This document shows positions 1 through 8,953 of a DNA stretch of 64,000 bases, one piece after another. Location: the NCBI RefSeq assembly GCF_000718005.1, contig NZ_JODV01000001.1; one strand, 5' to 3'. Positions within the stretch are counted from its first letter, which is position 1. Each line of letters opens with the position of its first letter. This DNA comes from Actinoalloteichus_B caeruleus. GTDB taxonomy: Bacteria; Actinomycetota; Actinomycetes; Mycobacteriales; Pseudonocardiaceae. The position numbers and the translations under genes were made by a program. The notes under the pieces were generated by a model. It did no database searches, had not been told where the DNA came from, and saw only the letters and a list, made by a program, of their open reading frames with translations.

Positions 1-432
1 CCCGGGGGCCGGGCTGGGGGCGGGTGGCCCCGTGCCGTCCCGTCGGCGGGGCGAGGTGGCGAGCACGTGCCTGGTCCTGCTGCTCGGGGTCCGCAGCCCG
101 GCGGCCTGCGCGAAGGGCGCGGTCGGGTGGAAGAGGTCGAAGCGGTGTCGCCACTCCGCCAGGTACCCGCCGATCCGGTCGCGCTGACCGGCGTCGAACC
201 GTCGAGCACGGAACGTCCGGAGCCAGACGTCCCTGGTCATCGGGCCGAGCGCGTCGAGCACGACGGGCAGCAGGACCTGTCGCAGCAGCGTCGGTGCCAT
301 CGTGGGCTGACCACCGGCGAGGTCTCCGAACTCGTGGGCGTCCAGCAGGGCGTCCGCGAGCGACACCTCCCCCACCGCGCTACCGCAGACGAGCGGCAGC
401 CAGGGTTCGTCGATCAGGTCGAAGGTGGTCAT
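1..432 (-). CDS. cse1: Type I-E CRISPR Cse1/CasA, N-terminal part (cut by window edge)
   Basis: The reading frame is open from an ATG at 432 (minus) to base 1, giving 144 codons without a stop. A GGAG ribosome site lies 6 nt before the ATG. The N-terminus reads FDLIDEPWLPL, followed by a VSLADALLDAHEF segment, PTLLRQVLLPVVLDALG and RFDLFHPTAPFAQAAGLRT. This is the order of conserved blocks in actinobacterial Cse1 (CasA), the large subunit of the type I-E Cascade complex that recognises the PAM and recruits Cas3. After about residue 118 the sequence becomes Arg/Pro-rich, and I cannot find the SGNNVPLF-type block usual for the family, so a divergent loop or a decayed gene is possible. The remaining cas genes would lie left of the window. 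No cas3 is present upstream in 433-1653. Confidence 0.85.
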   Translation of the reverse strand, partial: MTTFDLIDEPWLPLVCGSAVGEVSLADALLDAHEFGDLAGGQPTMAPTLLRQVLLPVVLDALGPMTRDVWLRTFRARRFDAGQRDRIGGYLAEWRHRFDLFHPTAPFAQAAGLRTPSSRTRHVLATSPRRRDGTGPPAPSPAPG

Positions 433-1653
433 GCGTGTCTCCAACGGGAGTCGAGGCGCGTGGGGACGAGGGCGGCGGGGTCCTCGGGTGCCGTGGCCCC
501 CTCGTCGTGGGCGCCCGGGGCACGGGGCGGGGCGGAACGGGACGCCGACGGGGTTCGCCACGGGAACGGTGTCCGGTCGACGCCGGGGAACGCTCCGGTG
601 GGAAGTCATTTCCGAACCGGGCCCCACGCACCGGCCCCGCCGAGGTGAACCGCGCCGAGTTCGACGGGTGAACGCGACGAGCGGGCGGCGGATGCGCGAA
701 TTCGCGGGCGCCCGACAAAGGCCGATCCTTTCCCCGAACAATTACCCGGGGCGGCGATCGGGACATCCCCGCGCCCGTTTCTCGGGGAATACGACCGACG
801 CGCCATCCACCTCCAGCCGTCACCGGAAGGGCGCGGAACACCGACCACCACCCGTGAACGCGCCGGTCAGGGCTGTCCGACGCGCCCACGGCCCCGACCG
901 GGCCCGCTCGACACGAGCGGTGAGGCACCGGGCCACGAATCCGGACCGGAGACGAATGCAGGCAGGGGCGAACACGGGAGCACCGTAGCGCGACGCACCC
1001 CACGCCCAGGATGAATGCGCGGATATCATCCGTTCGGAGCAATAAGGGCCAAACCCGCGCCTCGATATGGCCAACAACCGTTCAGTTCTTTCACTCGACG
1101 GTGTGAGAAGGACGAGCGCTGGCGGGGTTCACGGGAAGGGCGACCGGGCGACGACGACTCCTCCGACCGCCCGGGCGGAGCACCGACGGGGAAGCGGTCC
1201 CCGGCGTCGACCGCGGGCGCGCGCCACCTCCCCGAGCCCAACCCCGTCCCCGTGGCCGGGAGGACCCGAAGCCGGTTCGACCGCTCGACGACCCCGGCAC
1301 GAGGGGCCGTGGCGGGGGCTCACCCCGCCACCGAGCCGTCTGGGAAGCGGCACATCGGACACGTGGTCGCCGACGGCGCGTCGGTCCCACCCCGTGCCGC
1401 TCCCCCGTCCGACCGAGCAGGACGCCCCGTGGGGGCCGAGGGGGCGGAGCGTGGCGGTGGCCTGCCTCGACGAGGGGTATGGTCCCGCACGCGGGCGACG
1501 CGGGGTGGTCGCTGCGGGGAGGTCGACGGAGCCGGGCGCCCGGGTGGGCGAGGCCACGTCCCGACCCGCCACCCCCGCGTCCCCGACGAGGCGCCCGACG
1601 ACGCGGTCGCGCGCGCCGTCGCGCCTACCGATCCAGTCCAGTACGGGAGCACC
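433..1653. other. 1.2-kb region without a convincing gene
   Basis: Several overlapping open frames cross this stretch on both strands, but all have Arg/Pro/Gly-rich translations typical of shadows in GC-rich DNA. It separates the start of cse1 (leftward) from the permease (rightward). A less GC-rich patch at about 1010-1110 contains a small dyad (GGATGA at 1009-1014 and TCATCC near 1026-1031). A TATGGT hexamer at 1478-1483 fits an actinobacterial -10 box for the permease, which would give a leader of about 165 nt. I see no CRISPR repeats. Confidence 0.55.
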
Positions 1654-3150
1654 ATGTCCAGCAACGGTGACGGCACCACCGTCCAGAACTCGTCCGAGCC
1701 CCCGGGCAGGTCCCGGCTCGACCGGTTCTTCAAGATCTCCGAACGCGGTTCCTCCGTGTCCCGGGAGATGCGGGGTGGCCTGGTCACCTTCGTCACGATG
1801 GCCTACATCATCGTCCTCAACCCGCTGATCCTCGGCAGCTTCTCGGCCGACGACCCCGGCGCCAAGGTGGACGTCAACGGCGACATCCTCACGGTCCCCC
1901 AGGTCGCGGCGGCCACCGCCCTGGTCGCGGGGGTGATGACGATCCTCTTCGGGCTCGTCGCCAACTACCCGTTCGGCCTGGCGGCCGGCCTGGGGATCAA
2001 CACCCTCGTCGCGGTCACCATCGCTCCGCAGATGACGTGGCCGGAGGCGATGGGGTTGGTGGTGATCGACGGCCTGATCATCCTGGTGCTGGTGGCGACC
2101 GGCTTCCGCACCGCCGTGTTCAACGCGGTCCCCGCTCCGCTCAAGGCGGCGATCGCCGCCGGCATCGGCGCCTTCATCTGCTTCATCGGGCTCGTCGACT
2201 CCGGCTTCGTGCGCCGGATACCCGACGAGGCGGGCACCACGGTGCCGGTCGGGCTCGGGATCGACGGCTCCATCGCCTCCTGGCCGACGGCGGTGTTCGT
2301 CGTCGGCCTGATCCTCACCGGCGTGCTGGTGGCCCGGCGCGTCAAGGGCGCGATCCTGCTGGGCGTCCTCGGCGGCACCGTGCTGTCGGTCGTCACCGAG
2401 TGGCTCACCGGAGCCGGCCGCGGCGGTCCGGACAACCCGACGGGTTGGAACCTGAGCTACCCGGGCCTGCCCGAGCAGTGGCTGTCCCTGCCGGACCTGT
2501 CACTCGTCGGCGACGTCTCCTTCGGCGCCTGGACCAGGCTGCCCGCCATCACCGTCAGCCTGCTGGTCTTCACGCTGGTCCTCGCGAACTTCTTCGACGC
2601 GATGGGCACCATGACCGGCCTGGGCAAGGAAGGCGACCTGATGGACGACAAGGGCCAGCTGCCCGGCGTCGGTCGAGCCCTGTTCGTCGAGGGTGTGGGC
2701 GCGGTGGCCGGCGGCGCCGGCTCCGCGTCGTCCAACACCGTCTTCGTGGAGTCGGCGGCGGGCATCGCGGAGGGCGCCAGGACCGGGTTGGCGAACATCG
2801 TGACCGGCCTGCTCTTCCTGGCCGCGATGTTCCTGACCCCGCTGTACCAGGTGGTGCCGATCGAGGCGGCCGCCCCCGCGCTGGTGGTGGTCGGGGCCAT
2901 GATGATCGGCCAGGTGCGGCACATCGACTTCACCGACTTCGGTGTCGCGCTGCCGGCGTTCCTCACCATCGTGGTGATGCCCTTCACCTACTCGATCGCC
3001 AACGGGATCGGCGTGGGCTTCGTCAGCTACGTGCTGATCCGGGCCGCCACCGGCAAGGCCCGGTCGATCCACCCGTTGTTGTGGGTGGTGGCGGCGGCGT
3101 TCGTCGCCTACTTCGCCGTCGGCCCGTTGCAGGCGGCCTTCGGCGGCTGA
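1654..3150 (+). CDS. NCS2-family purine permease (AzgA-like)
   Basis: A 498-aa multi-pass membrane protein of the NCS2 nucleobase:cation symporter family, closest in character to the AzgA hypoxanthine/adenine/guanine branch. Family blocks seen include RGGLVTFVTMAYIIVLNP near residue 45, the glycine-rich GLAAGLGINTLVA, FFDAMGTMTGLGKEGDL and the ANFFDAMGT/SASSNTVFVESAAGIAEGARTG pair that forms the substrate and ion site. About 12-14 hydrophobic segments follow. The frame is open far upstream, but the ATG at 1654 has a GGGAGC ribosome site and gives the usual short hydrophilic N-terminus (SRLDRFFKISERGSSV). It is probably co-directional with, but not coupled to, the DUF2530 gene 54 nt downstream, which has its own promoter. 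Substrate choice among purines cannot be decided from sequence alone. Confidence 0.9.
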   Translation: MSSNGDGTTVQNSSEPPGRSRLDRFFKISERGSSVSREMRGGLVTFVTMAYIIVLNPLILGSFSADDPGAKVDVNGDILTVPQVAAATALVAGVMTILFGLVANYPFGLAAGLGINTLVAVTIAPQMTWPEAMGLVVIDGLIILVLVATGFRTAVFNAVPAPLKAAIAAGIGAFICFIGLVDSGFVRRIPDEAGTTVPVGLGIDGSIASWPTAVFVVGLILTGVLVARRVKGAILLGVLGGTVLSVVTEWLTGAGRGGPDNPTGWNLSYPGLPEQWLSLPDLSLVGDVSFGAWTRLPAITVSLLVFTLVLANFFDAMGTMTGLGKEGDLMDDKGQLPGVGRALFVEGVGAVAGGAGSASSNTVFVESAAGIAEGARTGLANIVTGLLFLAAMFLTPLYQVVPIEAAAPALVVVGAMMIGQVRHIDFTDFGVALPAFLTIVVMPFTYSIANGIGVGFVSYVLIRAATGKARSIHPLLWVVAAAFVAYFAVGPLQAAFGG

Positions 3151-3190
3151 CCCGGCCACCCGGGCGTCACCTCGGCCGGCGGTTCGGGCG

Positions 3191-3196
3191 TAATCT
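3191..3196 (+). promoter_or_regulatory. -10 box TAATCT for leaderless DUF2530
   Basis: TAATCT is followed by 7 nt and then the GTG at 3204, so the predicted transcription start coincides with the start codon. No Shine-Dalgarno sequence is present. Confidence 0.6.
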
Positions 3197-3203
3197 GGCG
3201 GTC

Positions 3204-3503
3204 GTGGCCGAGTCGCACGGGAACGATGAGCACCAGGGGGGTCCGCCCTCGCGGTGGAAGGACCTGCCCCCACTCAGCGAGCGGCTGGCTCGGTCCGATC
3301 CGGTCGTCCTGGTGGGCACGGCCCTGTGGGCCCTGGCCTTCCTGGTCCTCCTCGTGCTCGACCTGACGACCTCCGCCGAGCTGTCCACCCTGGTCTGGAC
3401 CGCGCTGTCCGGATCGGTGCTGGGGCTGATGGGCTACGGGGTGATGTGGTGGCAGCGGCGGGCCCGGCAACGGGGCTCCCGCACCGCCCAGGTCGGTGCC
3501 TGA
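3204..3503 (+). CDS. DUF2530 small membrane protein
   Basis: A 99-aa protein with a hydrophilic N-terminus, two hydrophobic segments (about residues 35-58 and 66-86) and a basic tail ending in QRRARQRGSRTAQVGA. The pattern of GTALWALAFLVLLVL followed by a second helix and a WWQRRARQRGSR tail is that of DUF2530, a function-unknown family confined to Actinobacteria. The GTG at 3204 is chosen because it sits 7 nt after a TAATCT -10 box; the frame itself continues far upstream inside the permease gene but that part is a shadow. Its position between an NCS2 permease and the sacsin-like/DUF3027 pair is an arrangement I recognise from related actinobacterial genomes. Confidence 0.8.
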   Translation: MAESHGNDEHQGGPPSRWKDLPPLSERLARSDPVVLVGTALWALAFLVLLVLDLTTSAELSTLVWTALSGSVLGLMGYGVMWWQRRARQRGSRTAQVGA

Positions 3504-3516
3504 GACCGGGTCCTGA

Positions 3517-3530
3517 GACCGGATCCGGTC
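3517..3530. terminator. 14-nt palindrome between convergent genes
   Basis: GACCGGATCCGGTC is a perfect palindrome 14 nt after the DUF2530 stop and between that gene and the convergent ATPase gene ending at 3626. CTGAGACCGG is also repeated directly at about 3500 and 3514. There is no T-tract, so the terminator role is an inference from position. Confidence 0.35.
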
Positions 3531-3625
3531 CGCTCCCCTCCGAGCGGTCGTCGGGGGCGGCCCGACGAGGCCGGTGAGCGGCCCGCTGCGCCGGCTCGCC
3601 CGGGTGGCACTCCCGGTCCGCCCGG

Positions 3626-6600
3626 TCAGCCGAGCAGCGTGGCGGTGGTGGGTGCGACCAGCAGCGCGGCGAGTAGGTGGCGGTGGGACCACTGCCCGGT
3701 GTTCCAGGCCAGCGCCGCCGCCAGTGCCCGGGGAGTGTCCGTGGCGTGCGCCCGCCCCGTGCCGTCGACCCACCACGGCACCTGGTGCCGCCGGCCCTCG
3801 CACACCACCTCCAGGCCGTCGTGCACCAGCACGACCGGGGCTCCCTCCCCCTCGCCGGGCAACGCGAGCAGGTCGGCCACCGCCGCGCCCCCGGCCAGCC
3901 GGGCCAGCTCGGCCGGCCGGCCGGCACCGACCGGTTCGGCGCCCCACAGCTCCGAGGCCAGCGGCAGGTCCAACAGCCTGGCCAGGTCCTCGCCACTCGC
4001 CCACCCGGTGGCCACGCCGGTGCCGGCCCCCGCGCCACCGGGCCATGAGGAGCCGTTCTCCGGCCTGCCGTCGCCACCGGCCGCGACCAGCCGCGCCGCG
4101 TCGGCGACCGCCAGGAACCACGGACCGTCCAGGACGACCGCCTCGTCCGCCGGAACGCAGCCGCCGGTCAGCGAGCGGACGTGGTCGGGTGGATCGACGT
4201 CCTCCGGGCTCACCCGCCCGGAGCGCACGGCGACGGCCAGCTCGGCGTGCGCCCGCAGGGCCACCCCCTCGGACACGTCCCGCCCCCGGTCCCCGAGCCG
4301 CCCGAGCAGGTCCTCGGCGTCCTCGGCGTCCTCGACCCGCAGTCCCGCGCGCACGCCGGCGGCGACCAGCAGTTCTGTCACCGCCACTGGGTCGAGGGTG
4401 ACCCCGCCGTGCTCCCCGGCCAGACCGAGGTCGGGCACGGGGTCGTGGAGGCCGGCGAGCGCGGTGGCCGAGTCCAGCCGCCACTCGCGGGGCGGGCGGC
4501 CCGCCAGCAGGGCGTGCCTGGCCAGCCACCAACTCGTGTAGCCGGTCGCGGTGACGGCTCGCCAGGTGTCGGGACGGGCTCGCAGCAACCGCAACGCCGA
4601 GGGCCACTCGTGGTCGTCGACGAGGTCGAGGTCCCGGACGGCGATCAGCTCGCGGGGACCGTCGTCCTCGGCGCCGGCGGCGTCCCACCACTCCTCCTCG
4701 TCCGCGAGGTCGTGGTCGGGTCCGGTGGGGTGCTCGTCGTGGAGGACGGCGAAGGTCTCCAGCACCCCGACCTCGACCAGCACGGGGGCCGGCCACCGGT
4801 CGGCGAACGCCGCGTCGAGCGTGGCCAGGGGGGAGTCCTCGGCCAGCACCGCGCGCAGCGGCGAACCCGGCAGCACCACCTCGTCGGCTCGGGCCCAGTC
4901 GCCGTCCTCGGTGGGCAGGGCGAGCGCGGCCAACCACGGTCTGGTCCCGCTCCCGCCCGATTCGGCGACAAGGCGGAGGACCAGGTCGGCGCGGGAAGCC
5001 ACGTCGATCCCGGCGTCCGCGTCATCCAGGCTGCGGTCCACCGCGGCCCTGAGTGGCTCGGAGTCCAGCAGCTCGGCGGGGCCGGCCTCCCTCGCGCCCA
5101 ACTCGCGCAGCAGCGGGTGGTCGACCTCGGGGTGCGCCAGCCGCAGGCCGGTGATCTCCGCTTCGGCGAGTTCCTCGGCGTCCACCAGCCCGGGGGCCGG
5201 GAGGAGGACGTCGCGGGGGCCGGTGGCGGTGCGGCCGTCGACGAGGGGGACGGGCAGTCCGCCCAGCGCTTCCCGCCGGTCCGGATCCTCGGCGAGCCGC
5301 GCCGAGAGCGCCGTGTAGAGGGAACGCCACCAGGACGGCGGTCGGGCGATCCCGGCCAGCTCCTCGACCACGTCGGCGGGGCTGACCCGCTCGACCCCGA
5401 GGGCGGCCAGCGCGCTGGCCGCCCTCCGGTGCGACACCGAGGGGGCCACCAGTCCTGGGAGCAGCGGGGCGAGCGCGACCCCCAGCTCCGCATCGAGGTC
5501 AGGGAACACGCGTGCTCCGGCCGGCGCCACCCGCCGCCCGTCAGCCGAGGGCAACCACCGCTCGGCGCGGAGCGCGGTGAGGACGCCCTCCCGGAGCGCG
5601 GAGTCCACGTCGGACCGGGGAAACCCTGGTCGTGGCACCAGTTCGGTCCGGTCCGACTCCTCGGCCGCGAGGAGCAGGGCGGGGTAGGCGCGAGCGGCCT
5701 CGGCCAGCACGGCATCCGTGACCGGTCCGGGGAGCACCCGGCGGCGGGACGGTTCGAGCGGGACGTCGGCGAGCAGGCGGGCCGGCAGGGAGGTGGCCTC
5801 GTCGGTCCCGGTCGGGGCGTGCAGCACGTCCTCGGACAGCGGGTCCGGGGTGCCCTGGGCGGCCGTGGGGACCGCCCAGCGCACGGACCAGTCGGTGCGG
5901 CGGGACTCGACGCCCAGCGCGGTCGGCTCCACGCGCAGTTCCCCGCTCGCGCTGGCCACCAACCACCGCCGGGCCCCGTCCGGGGTCCGCACCACGATCC
6001 TGGAGAGCGCGAGGGGCGGGTGGGGTGCCGCGGCGTCGCCTGGGTGGGGGTCGGGCGCCGGCGGGGCCAGTGGTGTCTCCTCGCACGACCAGTCGTCGGC
6101 ACCGACCCGGACGCGCCGCAGGCCGGGCAGGGCGAGCAGCAGGTCCTCGGCCTGGTCCCGGAATACCGCGAGCAGCGCCTCCCCGTCCACTCCCGGGGCC
6201 AGCGGGAGCCGCACCTCGGTGGTGAACCCGGCGGGTGGGCCCGGTTCGCCGGGCGGCGCCGGCCAGGGCAACCGGAGGACGGGGACCGCGCCGTCCCTGG
6301 CCGCGACGAGGTCGGCGAGGTCGGGGATGGCGGTGATCTCGGAGCGCGTCGCCGCGGCGCTGAACCGCACCCCGCCGTCCCTGGAGACGATCCGTGGTTC
6401 CTCGGTCACGGCGAGGACCGCCGCGAACCCCACGCCGAACCTGCCGGACGTCGCCTCGGGGCTGATGGCCTTCGTCGAGGCCCGCAGCGAGGAGAGGGCC
6501 TCGACTCCCCGCGCGTCCAGCGGGCGACCGGTGTTCGCCACCCGCAGTTCCGGGCCGGCGCCGCCCTCGGCGATGGTCACCAGGAGTTCCCCGGGAACTC

Positions 6601-6811
6601 CCGCCTCCAGGGCGGCATCCGCCGCGTTCTGGGCCAGCTCGACCGCGACGCGGTCCCGGTACCCGCCGTACCGGAGGTCCTCCTCGCTGTTGGCGTCCTC
6701 CCGGAACCGGGTGCGGGACGAGCGCCAGGCCCCGAGGACGGCGGCCCGGATGCGTCCCGTGCCGAAGGGGTCGTCCGGTTCGGACGCCTGGTCGGCCGGC
6801 CGTCCGGTCAC
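3626..6811 (-). CDS. Sacsin-like GHKL ATPase-domain protein (1061 aa)
   Basis: A large cytoplasmic protein whose first about 230 residues form a Hsp90-type (GHKL) ATPase domain of the sacsin N-terminal class. Visible motifs are the N-box ELAQNAADA (Asn62 binds Mg), the G1 box around NTGRPLD (residues 93-99) and the G2 box GRFGVGFAAVL (123-133). The remaining about 800 residues are Ala/Leu/Asp-rich with no domain I can name. The GTG at 6811 overlaps the TGA of the upstream DUF3027 gene by 4 nt (GTGA), so the two are translationally coupled and probably act together. Homologues occur in the same place in many Pseudonocardiales. The role is unknown; chaperone-like or nucleic-acid-remodelling roles are both possible for this fold. 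Confidence is high for the ATPase domain and low for function. Confidence 0.85.
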   Translation of the reverse strand: MTGRPADQASEPDDPFGTGRIRAAVLGAWRSSRTRFREDANSEEDLRYGGYRDRVAVELAQNAADAALEAGVPGELLVTIAEGGAGPELRVANTGRPLDARGVEALSSLRASTKAISPEATSGRFGVGFAAVLAVTEEPRIVSRDGGVRFSAAATRSEITAIPDLADLVAARDGAVPVLRLPWPAPPGEPGPPAGFTTEVRLPLAPGVDGEALLAVFRDQAEDLLLALPGLRRVRVGADDWSCEETPLAPPAPDPHPGDAAAPHPPLALSRIVVRTPDGARRWLVASASGELRVEPTALGVESRRTDWSVRWAVPTAAQGTPDPLSEDVLHAPTGTDEATSLPARLLADVPLEPSRRRVLPGPVTDAVLAEAARAYPALLLAAEESDRTELVPRPGFPRSDVDSALREGVLTALRAERWLPSADGRRVAPAGARVFPDLDAELGVALAPLLPGLVAPSVSHRRAASALAALGVERVSPADVVEELAGIARPPSWWRSLYTALSARLAEDPDRREALGGLPVPLVDGRTATGPRDVLLPAPGLVDAEELAEAEITGLRLAHPEVDHPLLRELGAREAGPAELLDSEPLRAAVDRSLDDADAGIDVASRADLVLRLVAESGGSGTRPWLAALALPTEDGDWARADEVVLPGSPLRAVLAEDSPLATLDAAFADRWPAPVLVEVGVLETFAVLHDEHPTGPDHDLADEEEWWDAAGAEDDGPRELIAVRDLDLVDDHEWPSALRLLRARPDTWRAVTATGYTSWWLARHALLAGRPPREWRLDSATALAGLHDPVPDLGLAGEHGGVTLDPVAVTELLVAAGVRAGLRVEDAEDAEDLLGRLGDRGRDVSEGVALRAHAELAVAVRSGRVSPEDVDPPDHVRSLTGGCVPADEAVVLDGPWFLAVADAARLVAAGGDGRPENGSSWPGGAGAGTGVATGWASGEDLARLLDLPLASELWGAEPVGAGRPAELARLAGGAAVADLLALPGEGEGAPVVLVHDGLEVVCEGRRHQVPWWVDGTGRAHATDTPRALAAALAWNTGQWSHRHLLAALLVAPTTATLLG

Positions 6812-7944
6812 CGCTGCTGACCGGACCCCGGGGAGGACCGTCGGCGGCGGCGGGCGCGGGGAGCGGGCGCGGTCTCCTCCTGGTCCCGCTCGTCCACCGG
6901 GGCGGGGGCCTCCGCGCCGGCCGGGGCGTTCCCCGCCGCCGCACCCTCCCCGTGAGCCTCGCCCGCGCCGTCGGCGACCGGGCTCCCGGCCGTCGTGGTG
7001 TCGGGGGTGCCCTCGTCCTGGCTGGCCGGGGCGGTGGGGCCGGCCAGCTCCGGCGCCGGGTCGCTCGGCTCCCCGGCGGCGGCGGCGGGTCCGGCGGAAG
7101 TCTTCGTGGGACGGCGCTCGCCCTCGGCGATGCGGTTCACCGTCCCCACCGGGATGAGGTCGACGCCGGCGTCGTCGTAGACGACCTCGGCGATGGGCAC
7201 CGGGGAGGTACCGCCACCCTCCGCCTCGGAGTGCGCTCCGCAGCCGTACTCGACGTGCACGACCCGGCTGTCGGCCGGGGCGAGCTCGTTGCCGCACGCA
7301 CCGAAGGCCGCTCCGAGGGAGCCGTCGAGGGGGAGGTAGAAACCGCAGGTCCCGCAGTTCCCCGGGGCGCTCTTGGCCATGTCGCTGTCGGGGCCGAACT
7401 CACCGGAGACCCACCGTTCGGCGATCTCGACCCGGCCGTGCCTGCCCAGCACGCGGTGCCGACCGAGGCCGAGTTCCCTGGCGACGTCCTCGATGGCGGG
7501 GTCGTCGCTGGCGAGGTAGCCGGGTACCAGCCGGGGATCGTCCGCAGGGGTCGGCAACAGGTCACCGACGCCGAGGTCGCCGGCGCGGACCCGCTGGTCC
7601 CAGGGCAGCCACTCGGGGGCGACCAGCGCGTCGGGGCCGGGCAGCAGCACGACCTCGCTCACCGTCACCGGGCTGCCCGGGCCCGCGTGGGCGAGGGTCA
7701 CGGCCCAGCGCCAGCCGACGTAGCCGGGGTGTGTGGCCGCGAACAGGTGGGTGGCGGCGGAGTCGTCCTCCGCGAGGACGTCGACGTGCTGACCGACGAC
7801 CTCGCTGCCCGCCTCCTGCTGGGCGGCCTCCCAAGCCAGGTCGACCGCCGCCGCGAGCTCGGGGGCTGGTTCACGCGCCTCGACCGGTTCCTCCTGGTCA
7901 GAGGCGGTGTCAACATCGGCGTCGTAGGGCGTGGGAGTTGACAT
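6808..7944 (-). CDS. DUF3027 protein with zinc-ribbon-like cysteines
   Basis: A 378-aa protein starting at ATG 7944 (MSTPTPYDADVD). The central 230 residues match the actinobacterial DUF3027 family: a WRWAVTLAHAGPGSPVTVSEVVLLPG segment, WLPWDQRVRAGDLGVGD, and a cysteine cluster NCGTCGFYLPLDG...FGACGN...YGCGAHS that could bind a metal. The last about 100 residues are low-complexity Ala/Pro/Glu ending in a very basic RARRRRRSS tail. The GTGA overlap with the downstream GHKL ATPase gene indicates a two-gene unit. The start region lies only 57 bp from the divergent lipoprotein gene at 8002, so the promoters are probably shared or overlapping. Function is not known. Confidence 0.82.
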   Translation of the reverse strand: MSTPTPYDADVDTASDQEEPVEAREPAPELAAAVDLAWEAAQQEAGSEVVGQHVDVLAEDDSAATHLFAATHPGYVGWRWAVTLAHAGPGSPVTVSEVVLLPGPDALVAPEWLPWDQRVRAGDLGVGDLLPTPADDPRLVPGYLASDDPAIEDVARELGLGRHRVLGRHGRVEIAERWVSGEFGPDSDMAKSAPGNCGTCGFYLPLDGSLGAAFGACGNELAPADSRVVHVEYGCGAHSEAEGGGTSPVPIAEVVYDDAGVDLIPVGTVNRIAEGERRPTKTSAGPAAAAGEPSDPAPELAGPTAPASQDEGTPDTTTAGSPVADGAGEAHGEGAAAGNAPAGAEAPAPVDERDQEETAPAPRARRRRRSSPGSGQQR

Positions 7945-8001
7945 CACGGCGTCAATTGTGCCCGACGCCTTTTGATCTCCCCGCTCCCGTGCCAGGGTGT
8001 C

Positions 8002-8907
8002 ATGGTGCGCTTTCGCCCGATCCCCCGTGCGCGGCCCCTCGGCCCCGGGCGGGTCGGTCGTGGCGCCCGCCCGCGCCGAGCCGTCCTCGGCCTGCTCGTC
8101 GCCCCCGTGCTCGTCCTCGCCGCCTGCTTCCCGCCTGCCGAAGAGCAGGACGCGGGTTCCTCCGAGGACTTTGTCAACCAGGCCGAGCAGGACGTCACGC
8201 ACGGTGGCAGCGTCCCACAGCGGCTGGCCGTCGACGTCATCGAAGTCCTGCCCCACGACGTCACCGCGTTCACCCAGGGGCTGGAGGTCGCCGACGGCGT
8301 GCTCTACGAGGCGACCGGGCGGGTCGGGTCGTCCTGGGTCCGCGCCACCGATCTGGGCACCGGCGAACGACTGGCCCACGAGGACCTGCCGCCACCGCTG
8401 TTCGGCGAGGGCATCACGGTGGTGGACGACCGGTTGTGGCAGCTCACGTGGCAGGACGGCACCGCGTTGCTCCGGGACCGGCACACCCTGCGGGAGCTGG
8501 ACCGCGTCGAGTACACCGGGGAGGGCTGGGGGATCTGCCACGACGGTGATCGGCTCGTGATGAGCGACGGCACCGACGTCCTGACCTTCCGCGACCCGGA
8601 GACCTTCGCCGAACTCGGCTCGGTGGCGGTCACGAACGCGGGGGCACCGCAGCGGAACCTCAACGAGTTGGAGTGCGTTGACGGCGGGGTCTGGGCGAAC
8701 GTCTGGTTCAGCGAGGACATCCTCCGCATCGACCCGGGGACGGGCGCTGTCACCGACGTCGTGGACGCCTCCGGCCTCCTACCTCCGGAGGAGCAGGCGG
8801 GCGTGGACGTGTTGAACGGGATCGCGGCGCTGCCGGGGACCGACGAGTTCCTGATCACGGGGAAGCTGTGGCCGTCGATGTTCCGGGTGCGGTTCGTCGA
8901 CGGCTGA
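8002..8907 (+). CDS. Glutaminyl-peptide cyclotransferase-like lipoprotein
   Basis: A 301-aa secreted lipoprotein. The signal peptide (about residues 1-40) has a twin-basic region and the lipobox LAAC. The rest is a beta-propeller of the bacterial glutaminyl cyclase type: FTQGLEVADGVLYEATG, LFGEGITVVDDRLWQLTW, YTGEGWGICHDGDRLVMSDG, NLNELECVDGGVWANVW and LNGIAALPGTDEFLITGKLWP appear in the family order. These enzymes convert N-terminal glutamine to pyroglutamate on exported peptides. The ATG at 8002 is chosen over an in-frame ATG 10 codons upstream because the resulting N-terminus is a better signal peptide. GTG 8005 is an alternative. It diverges from the DUF3027 gene and converges on a TetR gene. 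Confidence 0.85.
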   Translation: MVRFRPIPRARPLGPGRVGRGARPRRAVLGLLVAPVLVLAACFPPAEEQDAGSSEDFVNQAEQDVTHGGSVPQRLAVDVIEVLPHDVTAFTQGLEVADGVLYEATGRVGSSWVRATDLGTGERLAHEDLPPPLFGEGITVVDDRLWQLTWQDGTALLRDRHTLRELDRVEYTGEGWGICHDGDRLVMSDGTDVLTFRDPETFAELGSVAVTNAGAPQRNLNELECVDGGVWANVWFSEDILRIDPGTGAVTDVVDASGLLPPEEQAGVDVLNGIAALPGTDEFLITGKLWPSMFRVRFVDG

Positions 8908-8953
8908 GGCAGGCGAGTGCCCCCGCCACCGGTGGTTCCCCCCTCCCGCTCCG

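Noticed and set aside
380..1042. 220-codon minus-strand frame upstream of cse1
   Set aside because: It overlaps the cse1 start in another frame and has Arg/Pro-rich sequence with no Cas3 motifs.
433..1653. CRISPR array next to cse1
   Set aside because: No repeated 28-29-nt units with regular spacing occur in this stretch.
4181..6820. 879-codon plus-strand open frame
   Set aside because: It lies fully antisense to the GHKL ATPase gene and has Gly/Arg/Gln-rich, motif-free translation.
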